DNA of 22,225 nt, from positions 1-22,225 of the forward strand of contig DAOUMU010000098.1 in NCBI GenBank assembly GCA_034409055.1, in the 5' to 3' direction. The translations under genes were made by a program, and so were the position numbers. Origin of the DNA: DAOUMU01 sp034409055. Its GTDB lineage: Bacteria > Chloroflexota > Anaerolineae > 4572-78 > J111. Under the pieces are notes generated by a model, which had not been told where the DNA came from, did no database searches, and saw only the letters and a program-made list of their open reading frames with translations. Shown here in pieces: positions 7,379-14,392 of this stretch. How positions within the stretch are numbered: the first letter of the stretch is position 1; every line of letters starts with the position of its first letter.

Positions 7379-10345
7379 CTACTCTATCGAAATCGACCAC
7401 CTATCAAGCACAATATGGTCGTCGATAATTTCTCCGGCCTCTATCACCGGCAGGCGGCTAAAGTCGTTGGCATCGTACAGGCCAATCTCTAACCAATAGG
7501 CGTCGTGGCCCGGTAGCGTGTCGGCCGGAATGAGCAAATTATAGGTATCGACCAGGTACTCGTCGGGTAGCCAACTGGTGGTGGGAAATTGTCCCCCGCC
7601 TGGAATTTGGTCTTGCTGGCTGACAATTTGGCCCTGGTGATTAAGTAAATGGACAAACACCGTCCAGTTTTTATCAAAGGTGGTAATCGCCTGCCAATAC
7701 AAGGTCAGGGGGAGGTGTTCGCCGGCTTTGACCTGGGTCTGGGGCAAATCCAGACCCACCAGTTTAGCCTGGTCGCCCAAGACGACCGACAACGGTATTT
7801 GGGGCTCGGGTGCGGCAAAGGTGTGCGGCCGGTCAACCGTGGTCACCTGGGTCAGTGGCAGTTGATCGCTGCCGGCCACGCTTAGCCGGGTTTGGTCCGG
7901 CGCAGTAAGGCCAATCACTAACCGATATTCACCGGGCGGTAAGGTAGGGGGCAAAGGCAGATCGTACGGGTCGCGAAGAAGAGTCCGACGCTGCCATTCG
8001 CTGCTGGGCCAGAGGGGGGGACGCTCATACCCGACCACAGGCTGGCCGGTCTTTTCCTGAAGCTGGACAAATACGGTTAAAAAATCGGGGTGATCGGTCA
8101 GTGACTGCCAAAAAAGGGTGAGGGGCAACGCCTGGCCGGCTTTGAAAGGGCCCTGGTCCAGACTGTAGCCCACCAAGCGCACGCTCCGGCCAAAGATGGC
8201 CTCGGTGCTAAATTGTACGGGCAGCGCCGCCGGACCCACCGGCGGGTTGGGGGCAATAACGGCCACCTCTCCTAACAGCAGTTCTGCGCCCAGGGGCTGC
8301 CCTTGAGCATCCAGTAAATCCAGGGGGTGGGCATCGCTCACGCGGCGTACGCTGAGCAGCAGGCGATACAGGCCGGGGGGGGTACCGGCCGGAATGAGCA
8401 GCCCATGCCGATCAGACAGGGTGTCGCCAACGGTCAGATCGGTAAAAAAGGCTTGTCCGGCGCGGGGATAGCTATCACGGCTGGCCCAGGTACGGCCCTC
8501 TGCATCGGCCAAACGTAGGTTGACCCGGTGCTCGCTGCCCAGATTATCCTGTTTTTGCCAGGTCAGGGCGATGGGTACAATGTCCCGGCCAGCCTGGTAT
8601 GGGACATTGCCTAGACTGGCCTGCAGCAAGATTAACCGGTCCGCAAAATTAGCGGTGGGGGCTGGCTGGAGGGAGGGGGGTGATGCGCCGGCCAGGGTTA
8701 ATTTGGTCTGGGGACCATGCCATTGCAACAGGGCCGGATATCCTACGGCGGCTATGGTCGCCTCGGCTTCGTCTTCCCAGAGATGGCCCTGGGCCTGATG
8801 AGCCGGAAACCAGAGACGAGGCGAGCGATCGAAAATACCGGTCAGGTCCTGGACCCGCCGGGCCTGGCCGGCCTGACCGGCCCAAGCCCGGCCCCAACCG
8901 GGCACGGTGAAAAGCTGGGGATGAGGAGATGGCAGGTAAGCCTGGTAAAAACCAAGTTGCCATTGATAACTGGCCAGTACGGTATCCTGGGGAGTGGCTC
9001 GAGCAGCAATATCTTTTAGCAAGGGGCGGTAATCTTCGTCGGGATAGCGAGGCAGGCTGTAAAAGCTGAGGAGACTGACCACAGTGACCAACAACATAGC
9101 CATCACCACGGTGCCCACCAACAGGTACTGCCGATCCCACAACCAGATCACCCCGGCAGCAATCAATAGCCAGTAAGCCGGCCCGACCAGCAGCAACGTT
9201 CGCTCAAAATAACGGGGGGTGAAGGGATAAACCTGGTTGATCAGATACCCCATGAACAAGGGCAGGCAGAGATAAAGGTAAAGATAGAGATAGCGTTGGC
9301 CATTGAGGTGGCGGGTGGCGATAAAGCCCAACAAGGCAACCAGGACAAAGGGCAAGGCGGTCCAGACGTATGATTGTAACTCAGGGGGGACATGGCCCAG
9401 GCTAAAAGCGACAAAATGGTCACCAAAAAAGCGAATGAAATTCAGGGGAACGTATCCCTCTACCACGCGCTTGTTTTGCACATAACTGACCAGGCGGGGT
9501 CCGGCATAGACCAGCCAGGGCAAATAGAGCAAACCCACCCAGATAAAGGGGGCCAGGCGGGCAAAGATGGCCCGAGGCTGCCAGCGACCCAACTGCCGGA
9601 CAGGAAACAGAAGCGTGTAGAGGAGTTGAAAAAGTGGAACGAAAGCAGCATAGTACATCGTGTAGAGGGCCGCAGTCGTCGTGAGTACATAGGCAATATA
9701 CCAGTTTCTTCGCTTTGCCATCTTGGGGTCAAATGACCCATCCACGTATCCCTTCTGCCCTGTAGATTCGCCACACCTGTTCTGTAGGTTCACCCACAGC
9801 GTGCCCTTTAGATATTCGCCACATCTGCCCTGTGGGTTCGCCGATTCCCCATTCGCCGATTCCCCATTCCCCCTTACCCGGAGCAGAAAATAAACAGACA
9901 TAGCCCCCAGCAGCGTCACCAGCCCATACATACGCACTTCTTGGGAATAGTAAACGGCCAGGGGCATCACCGAGACGACGGCCGCAGCGGTGGCCCCCAC
10001 CCGACCCTCAAACAAACGCCAGCCCAGTATCCCCACTACCGGGATCAAGGTGGTGCCAACAACCACCGAAAAGAAGCGGGCCTCTTCGGGGCCGGTGCCG
10101 GCGGCCAGAAGCCAGTCCTTCAGCAGGATATAGTAGAGGGGCGGATGAATATCAATGGCGGTCAAGGCCAGTAATTGTGGCAACGGCTGCATGGCAAAAT
10201 AAAAACTCCACCCTTCATCCCCCCACAGAGGTTGAAAGCTGAGTTGCTGCAAGCGTAAGCCAAAGCCAAGCAGGCTAAAGAACAGAAGCCAGTGACCTGG
10301 ACCGATTTTAGGTTGGTTGGTCTGTAAACGCTTCAGACGATTCAT
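7379..10345 (-). CDS. Large GT39-type membrane glycosyltransferase with C-terminal beta domains
   Basis: The N-terminal half resembles polyprenol-phosphate-mannose-dependent glycosyltransferases (GT39/PMT, GT-C fold). After the first hydrophobic helix it has WGDEGWSFYF (Asp-Glu of the first outer loop, expected catalytic), then IDIHPPLYYILLKDWL and about ten or more membrane segments up to residue 460. The remaining 500 or so residues are outside the membrane. They include at least two related beta domains, each starting like VGYSLDQ / VGLDLPQ, followed by AGxxLPLTLxWQ and ending with a PPGEYRL- or LPGHDAYWLEIGL-type strand. The full length is 988 residues. A 38-codon in-frame repeat block (see 9755-9868) sits between two membrane segments. 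The ATG at 10345 is used; a TTG at 10351 is in frame and there is no clear ribosome binding site. Substrate and acceptor are unknown; lipid-linked sugar transfer to cell-surface molecules is inferred. Confidence 0.85.
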   Translation of the reverse strand: MNRLKRLQTNQPKIGPGHWLLFFSLLGFGLRLQQLSFQPLWGDEGWSFYFAMQPLPQLLALTAIDIHPPLYYILLKDWLLAAGTGPEEARFFSVVVGTTLIPVVGILGWRLFEGRVGATAAAVVSVMPLAVYYSQEVRMYGLVTLLGAMSVYFLLRVRGNGESANGESANPQGRCGEYLKGTLWVNLQNRCGESTGQKGYVDGSFDPKMAKRRNWYIAYVLTTTAALYTMYYAAFVPLFQLLYTLLFPVRQLGRWQPRAIFARLAPFIWVGLLYLPWLVYAGPRLVSYVQNKRVVEGYVPLNFIRFFGDHFVAFSLGHVPPELQSYVWTALPFVLVALLGFIATRHLNGQRYLYLYLYLCLPLFMGYLINQVYPFTPRYFERTLLLVGPAYWLLIAAGVIWLWDRQYLLVGTVVMAMLLVTVVSLLSFYSLPRYPDEDYRPLLKDIAARATPQDTVLASYQWQLGFYQAYLPSPHPQLFTVPGWGRAWAGQAGQARRVQDLTGIFDRSPRLWFPAHQAQGHLWEDEAEATIAAVGYPALLQWHGPQTKLTLAGASPPSLQPAPTANFADRLILLQASLGNVPYQAGRDIVPIALTWQKQDNLGSEHRVNLRLADAEGRTWASRDSYPRAGQAFFTDLTVGDTLSDRHGLLIPAGTPPGLYRLLLSVRRVSDAHPLDLLDAQGQPLGAELLLGEVAVIAPNPPVGPAALPVQFSTEAIFGRSVRLVGYSLDQGPFKAGQALPLTLFWQSLTDHPDFLTVFVQLQEKTGQPVVGYERPPLWPSSEWQRRTLLRDPYDLPLPPTLPPGEYRLVIGLTAPDQTRLSVAGSDQLPLTQVTTVDRPHTFAAPEPQIPLSVVLGDQAKLVGLDLPQTQVKAGEHLPLTLYWQAITTFDKNWTVFVHLLNHQGQIVSQQDQIPGGGQFPTTSWLPDEYLVDTYNLLIPADTLPGHDAYWLEIGLYDANDFSRLPVIEAGEIIDDHIVLDRWSISIE
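9755..9868 (-). repeat. Tandem-repeat block inserted in frame in the glycosyltransferase
   Basis: Four imperfect units of about 18-25 bases, consensus close to CTGCCCTGTAGATTCGCCAC, occupy 9755-9842. They are followed by a 15-base unit GATTCCCCATTCGCC (9843-9857), repeated in its first 11 bases (9858-9868). The block is 114 bases, exactly 38 codons, and reads as GESANGESANPQGRCGEYLKG-like polar sequence in a protein otherwise made of membrane helices there. It looks like intergenic repeat DNA that has been captured or expanded in a loop without breaking the frame. Confidence 0.7.
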
Positions 10346-10372
10346 AGCCAATGGCTCAGGGCGAGACTAGGG

Positions 10373-10388
10373 GGGCATCCCCATGCCC
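10373..10388. repeat. REP-like hairpin, GGCATCCCYATGCC family, unit 1
   Basis: GGGCATCCCCATGCCC is an interrupted palindrome. At least four more units with the same core occur at 10484-10507, 12441-12460, 12463-12479 and 12517-12540. This unit falls in the presumed 5' leader of the glycosyltransferase mRNA. Confidence 0.65.
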
Positions 10389-10396
10389 ATTCAGGC

Positions 10397-10425
10397 AGTA
10401 TACCACAGAGGGAGTCCAGGATAAA
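10397..10425 (-). promoter_or_regulatory. Probable promoter of the glycosyltransferase gene
   Basis: On the minus strand the sequence TGGTATACT (10397-10405) is an extended -10 element. TTTATC, 17 bases further upstream (10420-10425), is a poor -35. The start would be near 10390, leaving a leader of about 45 bases that includes the hairpin at 10373-10388. The downstream sigma and anti-sigma genes could be read from here too. Confidence 0.45.
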
Positions 10426-10483
10426 AACAATGGCCTAATTACTTGACAATGCCACCTGACACAAACCTTCTATAAATTACGTA

Positions 10484-10507
10484 GCCGAGGCATCCCCATA
10501 CCTCGGC
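10484..10507. repeat. REP-like hairpin, unit 2
   Basis: GCCGAGG and CCTCGGC arms enclose CATCCCCATA, the same core as the unit at 10373-10388. It lies in the 299-base gap between the divergent glycosyltransferase and small membrane protein genes. No other structure is evident there apart from the two promoter candidates. Confidence 0.65.
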
Positions 10508-10557
10508 GGGCTTGTTAAATTTAGTACTTCTGGACAGGTCATCATGCGGGCAAAATA

Positions 10558-10566
10558 TGGTAAAAT
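10558..10566 (+). promoter_or_regulatory. Possible extended -10 promoter for the small membrane protein
   Basis: TGG followed by TAAAAT (10561-10566) resembles an extended -10 element. A convincing -35 hexamer is not seen at 16-18 bases. Transcription would start near 10573, about 72 bases before the gene. Confidence 0.3.
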
Positions 10567-10644
10567 AAGCATAAAGATTGCGTAAATATTTTTAACATGA
10601 AAAGCATTGTTTTAACTTTGATAACTTATTTGGGAGGGTAAGTT

Positions 10645-10914
10645 ATGATGGACGGCTTTAGTTTGCTCGTTGGGGGCATGCTCGGGTTGATGGTAGGGTG
10701 GGCCTTCTCCAGTGCCTCGGCCAAGAGACGTGAGGCTAACTACAAGTTAAACCAGGCCAGCAAAGCTTGGGAAGAAATGGCCCTGAAAGAACAGGAAATC
10801 CTCAACAATCGCGAGCGTAGCTTGACCAATAAAGTGCAAAGTTTCTTGCTGAATCTGCTGGGCTTAATCGTCATTGTGGTTTTGGGGATCATTTTGTTCA
10901 GCTCGTTGGGTTAA
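10645..10914 (+). CDS. Small membrane protein with two transmembrane segments, unknown function
   Basis: This 89-residue protein is not recognised. It has a hydrophobic, Gly-rich N-terminal helix (about residues 5-22), then a charged helical middle (about 27-65, with KRREANYKLNQASKAWEEM and KEQEILNNRERS, likely coiled coil), and a second strongly hydrophobic helix (about 66-86, LLNLLGLIVIVVLGIILF). GGGAGGG lies 8 bases before ATG 10645; an adjacent ATG at 10648 is equally possible. The codon use, ribosome binding site and protein-like layout support a real gene. Its stop is only 8 bases from the stop of the convergent SGNH gene, with no terminator between them. Confidence 0.75.
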   Translation: MMDGFSLLVGGMLGLMVGWAFSSASAKRREANYKLNQASKAWEEMALKEQEILNNRERSLTNKVQSFLLNLLGLIVIVVLGIILFSSLG

Positions 10915-10922
10915 ACGATCTG

Positions 10923-12203
10923 TTACGAGCAATTTGGCAAAATGCCTTGCCGGCAGAGGTGGGCCAGCACTGTCTGGCTGACAATTTGATTACCCAGGGC
11001 GTTGAAATGTCCCCCGTCGGCCACATAGTAATCCCGGTAATTTAAATTCTGCGTTTTTTTGGCCTCGACAAAGGCGGGGCCCAGGTCGATCACCTGGATT
11101 CCTTGTTCCTGTAAAAAGGTGACCCCTGCCCGGTAGAATGTCCATTGCCCTTTCTCGTGAGCCTCAAGGGAGGTTCGCTCCGGAAACAGCAACACGATGG
11201 GCACCGAGCCATTACGCATCACTTCTTCGACAAACATCTGAATCAACAGCCAGTTGACCCGTTCCACCGCTTGATCCCGGCTGGCAGACAGTTCTTGCGC
11301 ATTGACATGCCTGACCTCATAGGCCAATGTACGCAAAAAACGAAAACTCTTGAAGACATCCAGGGCCATTGGCTGGTACCTGGCCCGGTCGCAGTAGTAA
11401 TCGTGAGGGCAGACGACATCCAAGAAACCGTTGGGGTCGTTGAGTAAGGTATCGCGCAAGGCCTGGAAATCAGCAAAGGGGTTCTCCAGCAGGACTAAGG
11501 CCCCGCTTTCGTCTGCTACAAAAACCGGCTTGGTTAGTGGGATACCGGTTGGCCGGTGATAAAAGGGGCGAAACCGGTTGACATTTCGCCGCACGTTGTT
11601 TTCCTCGAAGCCAATGATCACAATATCTGGCTGGTAAGCTACCCCCTGGATTTTATAGCGCAGAAAGGCCTGGTCGGTGCCATAGCCACCCACCCCCCAG
11701 TTCATCACCTCCAGGTCGGCTCTGGCCCGTTCCAGTTGGGCCTGCCAGGTGGCCTGGTCGGACACCTCGTCGCCGTGGGTGAAGGAGGGGCCAAAGGTAG
11801 CCATACGGACCAGGCCCGGTACTCTGGCCACAGGATATTCCCGTAAGCTGCGCATCCCGACACTATTAGCCGTATAGATGGCCCCGTCGTGCTCGGCCCG
11901 GGCATTTGGCCGGATACTCCAGCCCAGGACGGGATCAAATTGAACGTAGCGGTCTGGATTGTCAGGCCAACTGGTTAGAATCTGGATATGTTTCTGAGAA
12001 ACTAAGGGTAAGGGCAGCAACTGGAGAGGCCGTTCAAACACGGTCACCACCGATCGATTCCACCAGACCACCTGGGCCACCAACTCCAGCAGGAGCAGGG
12101 TCAGAAAAATCATCAGGCTCACCTGGCGTACCAGGCGAACAATTCTCTGCCAAAAAGGGGGACTATTTTCAGGGGGCATTGATTCCTGATCCAAATGACT
12201 CAT
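10923..12203 (-). CDS. Membrane-anchored SGNH/GDSL hydrolase-like protein
   Basis: A 426-residue protein with a short cytoplasmic N-terminus and one membrane helix (about residues 28-48, VSLMIFLTLLLLELVAQVVWW), then a large outer domain. SGNH-type blocks are visible. FGPSFTHGDEV near 137-147 is the nucleophile block, with Ser in the GxS position; GVGGYGTDQ near 174-182 supplies the Gly block; DGGHFNALGN near 400-409 is the catalytic Asp-x-x-His block. Proteins of this shape often add or remove acyl groups on surface glycans, and the neighbouring GT39 enzyme would fit that, but the substrate is a guess. The ATG at 12203 lacks a strong ribosome binding site. Four Cys residues in the outer domain (CPHDYYC and the C-terminal CRQGILPNC) may form disulphides. 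Confidence 0.8.
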   Translation of the reverse strand: MSHLDQESMPPENSPPFWQRIVRLVRQVSLMIFLTLLLLELVAQVVWWNRSVVTVFERPLQLLPLPLVSQKHIQILTSWPDNPDRYVQFDPVLGWSIRPNARAEHDGAIYTANSVGMRSLREYPVARVPGLVRMATFGPSFTHGDEVSDQATWQAQLERARADLEVMNWGVGGYGTDQAFLRYKIQGVAYQPDIVIIGFEENNVRRNVNRFRPFYHRPTGIPLTKPVFVADESGALVLLENPFADFQALRDTLLNDPNGFLDVVCPHDYYCDRARYQPMALDVFKSFRFLRTLAYEVRHVNAQELSASRDQAVERVNWLLIQMFVEEVMRNGSVPIVLLFPERTSLEAHEKGQWTFYRAGVTFLQEQGIQVIDLGPAFVEAKKTQNLNYRDYYVADGGHFNALGNQIVSQTVLAHLCRQGILPNCS

Positions 12204-12248
12204 AGGGCGGTCAAGCCGCAGCCAAAGGTGTTAAGCGTAGAGCGGAAA

Positions 12249-12276
12249 GCGTGGAGCGTAAAAATCGCCTCCACGC
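12249..12276. repeat. Short intergenic hairpin with CACGCAACACG repeats
   Basis: GCGTGGAG (12249-12256) pairs with CTCCACGC (12269-12276). It is followed by the direct-repeat run CGCAACACGCAACACG. This is one of several simple palindromes filling the gap between the SGNH gene and the cystathionine enzyme gene. Confidence 0.5.
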
Positions 12277-12320
12277 AACACGCAACACGTCATAACTATA
12301 TACCATTATCCCCCGGACAG

Positions 12321-12352
12321 ACAAAAACCGTGCGCCAATTGGCGCACGGTTT
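12321..12352 (-). terminator. Terminator downstream of the cystathionine enzyme gene
   Basis: A perfect 28-base palindrome at 12325-12352 (arms AAACCGTGCGCC and its complement around AATT) is followed on the minus strand by a run of T and GTCTG. It lies about 230 bases past the metB-like stop, beyond several repeat hairpins. It may also stop transcripts coming from the other side. Confidence 0.7.
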
Positions 12353-12360
12353 GTTATTTG

Positions 12361-12416
12361 TAGGACAAGTTGCTAACTTGTCAACGGTGCTGCGGGCAAG
12401 TTGGCAACTTGCCCTA
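12361..12416. repeat. Palindromic repeat, TAGGGCAAGTTG family
   Basis: TAGGACAAGTTG (12361-12372) is complementary, with one mismatch, to CAACTTGCCCTA (12405-12416), and each half is itself a small palindrome. A related, shorter copy is at 17981-18005. Confidence 0.6.
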
Positions 12417-12440
12417 CTAATTTAATTTTCTTTTTGTAGA

Positions 12441-12479
12441 CCCCGCATTCCCATGCAGGGTCGGGTATAGGGATGCCCT
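12441..12479. repeat. REP-like hairpins, units 3 and 4 (head to head)
   Basis: Unit 3 (12441-12460) has CCCCGCATTCCCATGC followed by AGGG. Unit 4 (12463-12479) is the reverse-strand form GGGTATAGGGATGCCCT. Both share the GCATCCCYAT core of the units near 10380 and 10495. Confidence 0.55.
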
Positions 12480-12516
12480 CTCTAATGGGACTTAAAAAAA
12501 TAATCGGGGAATAGAT

Positions 12517-12540
12517 GGCCGGGCATCCCTATGCCCGGCC
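12517..12540. repeat. REP-like hairpin, unit 5
   Basis: Perfect 10-base arms GGCCGGGCAT and ATGCCCGGCC surround CCCT, 42 bases past the cystathionine enzyme stop codon. On the minus strand it forms a stable hairpin right after the gene and may stabilise the 3' end of that mRNA. Confidence 0.7.
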
Positions 12541-12581
12541 TACCCCAATTAATTTTAACCTTCATCAGAGAGATAAATTTT

Positions 12582-13841
12582 CTACGGCCGGTAGACCACT
12601 ACCGGGGCCACTTGTTCCTTGCCATTTACCTGCTGAAAAAAGGTTTCGGTGTGAAAGGCTTTGTCCAGGGCCTGGGCCAGGTCGGCCAGTAGATCGTCGG
12701 CCGACTCGATACCGACGGCCAGCCGTACCAGGCTATCACTGATGCCGATTTCGGCCCGCTCCTCGGGGGACAGTTCATAATAGCTGACCAGGGCCACCTG
12801 CCCCACCAGCGACTCAACTCCGCCCAGGCTGGGACCGATGTAAGGGATTTGCAGATGATCGATAAATTGGCCGGTGCCTTCTAAATCGGCTTCCAACTCA
12901 AAACTGACCACCCCCCCAAAACCGGACATCTGCTCGACGGCCACCTCGTAGTCAGGGTGGTTGAGCAAGCCGGGATAGTAAACCCGCCGCATGGCCGGAT
13001 GCTTGTTCAGGAAACGGGCCAGTTTGCCGGCCGTCTCGTTTTGTCGCTGAATGCGCAACTCCAGCGTTTTCAAGCCCCGCAGCAGCAAATAGGCCGTGTT
13101 GGGGTCGCTCACGTCGCCAACCATGCCCTGCATATCTTTGATGGTCCCAATCATATACTCGGAACCAACGACCACCCCGGCCAGTAGATCGTTGTGGCCG
13201 CCCAAATATTTAGTGGCCGAGTGAATCACAAAGTCGACCCCAAATTCCAGGGGACGTTGGTTGATGGGCGTGGCAAAGGTGCTATCCACAACGGTTTTGA
13301 GATTGTGCTTTTTGGCTATAGCCACCAACTTTTTCAGATCCAACACCCGTAAGTAGGGGTTGGTTGGTGATTCAGACACGATGACTTTGGTATTGGGGCG
13401 GACGGCCGCTTCCATGGCCGCGTAATCGCCCATCGGCACCTGAGTGGCTTCGATGCCGTAGCGAATCAAAAATTTGGTAACGAATTCGCGGGTACGCCGA
13501 TAGCAATCGTCGGTCAGGATGACGTGATCCCCGGCCGAGAGCAAGCTGAACAGGGTGGTGGTCACGGCGGCCATCCCGCTGGAAAAGAGGCAGGCCGCTT
13601 CGCCCCCGTCCAAATCGGCCAGCTTGGCCTCGGCAGCCATAACGGTCGGATTACCATAGCGTCCATAATCCTTGCGGTCCGTTTCCCCCCACATTCTGGC
13701 TTCCATAAAATCAACCAAATCGCGGGTATTCTCAAAGGTAAAGGTACTGGTTTGGACAATGGGCGTGGTAATGGCGTGATGCGCTTTGATTCGCTTTTCG
13801 CCGGCATGAACAACTCGGGTGCTTAAATTTTGATCGGTCAT
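12582..13841 (-). CDS. Cystathionine gamma-synthase/gamma-lyase family enzyme
   Basis: A cytoplasmic PLP enzyme of the Cys/Met metabolism family, 419 residues. RYGNPT (61-66) supplies the cofactor phosphate contact from the neighbouring subunit, SSGM (87-90) binds PLP, and HSATKYLGGHND (207-218) contains the Schiff-base lysine, Lys211. The SAM-I riboswitch in front argues for a methionine-forming role (cystathionine gamma-synthase or direct sulphhydrylation) rather than catabolic gamma-lyase, but sequence alone does not separate these. ATG 13841 is chosen: AAGGAG lies about 8 bases upstream and the protein begins at the usual point. The frame stays open to 14030, but those 63 codons cross the riboswitch platform and are not translated protein. 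No other methionine gene is adjacent. Confidence 0.93.
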   Translation of the reverse strand: MTDQNLSTRVVHAGEKRIKAHHAITTPIVQTSTFTFENTRDLVDFMEARMWGETDRKDYGRYGNPTVMAAEAKLADLDGGEAACLFSSGMAAVTTTLFSLLSAGDHVILTDDCYRRTREFVTKFLIRYGIEATQVPMGDYAAMEAAVRPNTKVIVSESPTNPYLRVLDLKKLVAIAKKHNLKTVVDSTFATPINQRPLEFGVDFVIHSATKYLGGHNDLLAGVVVGSEYMIGTIKDMQGMVGDVSDPNTAYLLLRGLKTLELRIQRQNETAGKLARFLNKHPAMRRVYYPGLLNHPDYEVAVEQMSGFGGVVSFELEADLEGTGQFIDHLQIPYIGPSLGGVESLVGQVALVSYYELSPEERAEIGISDSLVRLAVGIESADDLLADLAQALDKAFHTETFFQQVNGKEQVAPVVVYRP

Positions 13842-13879
13842 CAATCGAATCTCCTTTAGATATTTATAATTTTGATAAT

Positions 13880-13912
13880 AAAAAAAGGGCCTCTCATCCA
13901 ACACAGAGGCCC
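13880..13912 (-). terminator. Second terminator of the SAM riboswitch platform (T2)
   Basis: On the minus strand, GGGCCTCT (13905-13912) pairs with AGAGGCCC (13887-13894) around a 10-base loop, followed by seven T (13880-13886). The loop and 3' arm contain TGGATGAG, exactly complementary to CTCATCCA, the 5' strand of riboswitch helix P1 (14101-14108). It lies 25 bases before the ribosome binding site. Confidence 0.8.
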
Positions 13913-13929
13913 TCCAGGCGGGGTCAATC

Positions 13930-13956
13930 AAAAAACCCCTTCCAAAAGAAGAGGTT
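13930..13956 (-). terminator. First terminator of the SAM riboswitch platform (T1)
   Basis: On the minus strand, AACCTCTTC (13948-13956) pairs with GAAGGGGTT (13934-13942) around a short U-rich loop and runs into TTTT. The 5' arm is also complementary, with one mismatch, to GAAGATGAGGT, which contains the 3' strand of P1 (13976-13982). That alternative pairing is the expected antiterminator when SAM is absent. Confidence 0.8.
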
Positions 13957-13975
13957 TGCGGTACGATTACACCGA

Positions 13976-14109
13976 CCTCATCTTCCAGAAGTAACTTCTG
14001 CCGGAATTGGCACCGAACACCGGTTGACAATGGCTGTAATGTCTGCTTTGTCTACCGGTTAGGTTGCCGGGGCTTCATAGGGCCGGTCCCTCCACCCCTC
14101 TGGATGAGG
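13976..14109 (-). promoter_or_regulatory. SAM-I (S-box) riboswitch aptamer
   Basis: The minus-strand RNA has the S-box core. Helix P1 is CCTCATC (14103-14109) with GATGAGG (13976-13982). The conserved GGTGGAGGGAC, GGCCCTATGAA and CGGCAACC follow, with GGTGCCAATTCC near the 3' side. P4 is CAGAAG/CTTCTG (13986-13991 with 13995-14000). It precedes a Cys/Met-metabolism PLP enzyme, the classic target. When SAM binds, P1 closes and T1 and T2 can form, stopping transcription before the gene. Confidence 0.96.
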
Positions 14110-14158
14110 AGAAAATATTTGTTATTTAGTTGTTAAGGCATAGTTGCCACTGGCAAAG

Positions 14159-14188
14159 ATAGTACCACAATTGAGGGGGGTTTGTCAA
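14159..14188 (-). promoter_or_regulatory. Promoter of the riboswitch-controlled transcript
   Basis: On the minus strand, consensus TTGACA (14183-14188) and TACTAT (14159-14164) are spaced by 18 bases. The start would be near 14152, about 43 bases before P1. Confidence 0.65.
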
Positions 14189-14217
14189 GTCCCAATTCAC
14201 ACAGTGCGCGAGGCAAT

Positions 14218-14246
14218 TTGCCGCCGAGGTAAGAGTGAGGTAGGAT
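14218..14246 (+). promoter_or_regulatory. Weak candidate promoter for the secreted protein
   Basis: TTGCCG (14218-14223) and TAGGAT (14241-14246) are 17 bases apart, each with four of six consensus bases. It is the best plus-strand candidate before the gene at 14393 but could be chance. Confidence 0.25.
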
Positions 14247-14392
14247 AAATAGCGTATGGTTCATTCGCCAACACAATGGTTTTACCATCAGCCCACTGCT
14301 GCCAACAACCTGCGTAAAACATAAATCCGTAGGGCAGTGACGTGAAATTTAGGGCAGTCAAACCGCATACTAAATTAGAAAGGTACCCCACA

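Noticed and set aside
8649..9140. A 163-codon minus-strand frame
   Set aside because: It is a shifted frame within the glycosyltransferase, where the true frame shows continuous membrane and beta-domain sequence.
9755..9868. CRISPR array
   Set aside because: The units are imperfect, contiguous and without unique spacers, and they lie inside a coding frame.
13524..13826. Plus-strand frame of 100 codons opposite the cystathionine enzyme
   Set aside because: It is antisense to a strongly conserved PLP enzyme and has no recognisable features.
13842..14030. N-terminal extension of the cystathionine enzyme
   Set aside because: The frame crosses both terminators and part of the riboswitch. The ATG at 13841 has a good ribosome binding site and starts at the normal family position.
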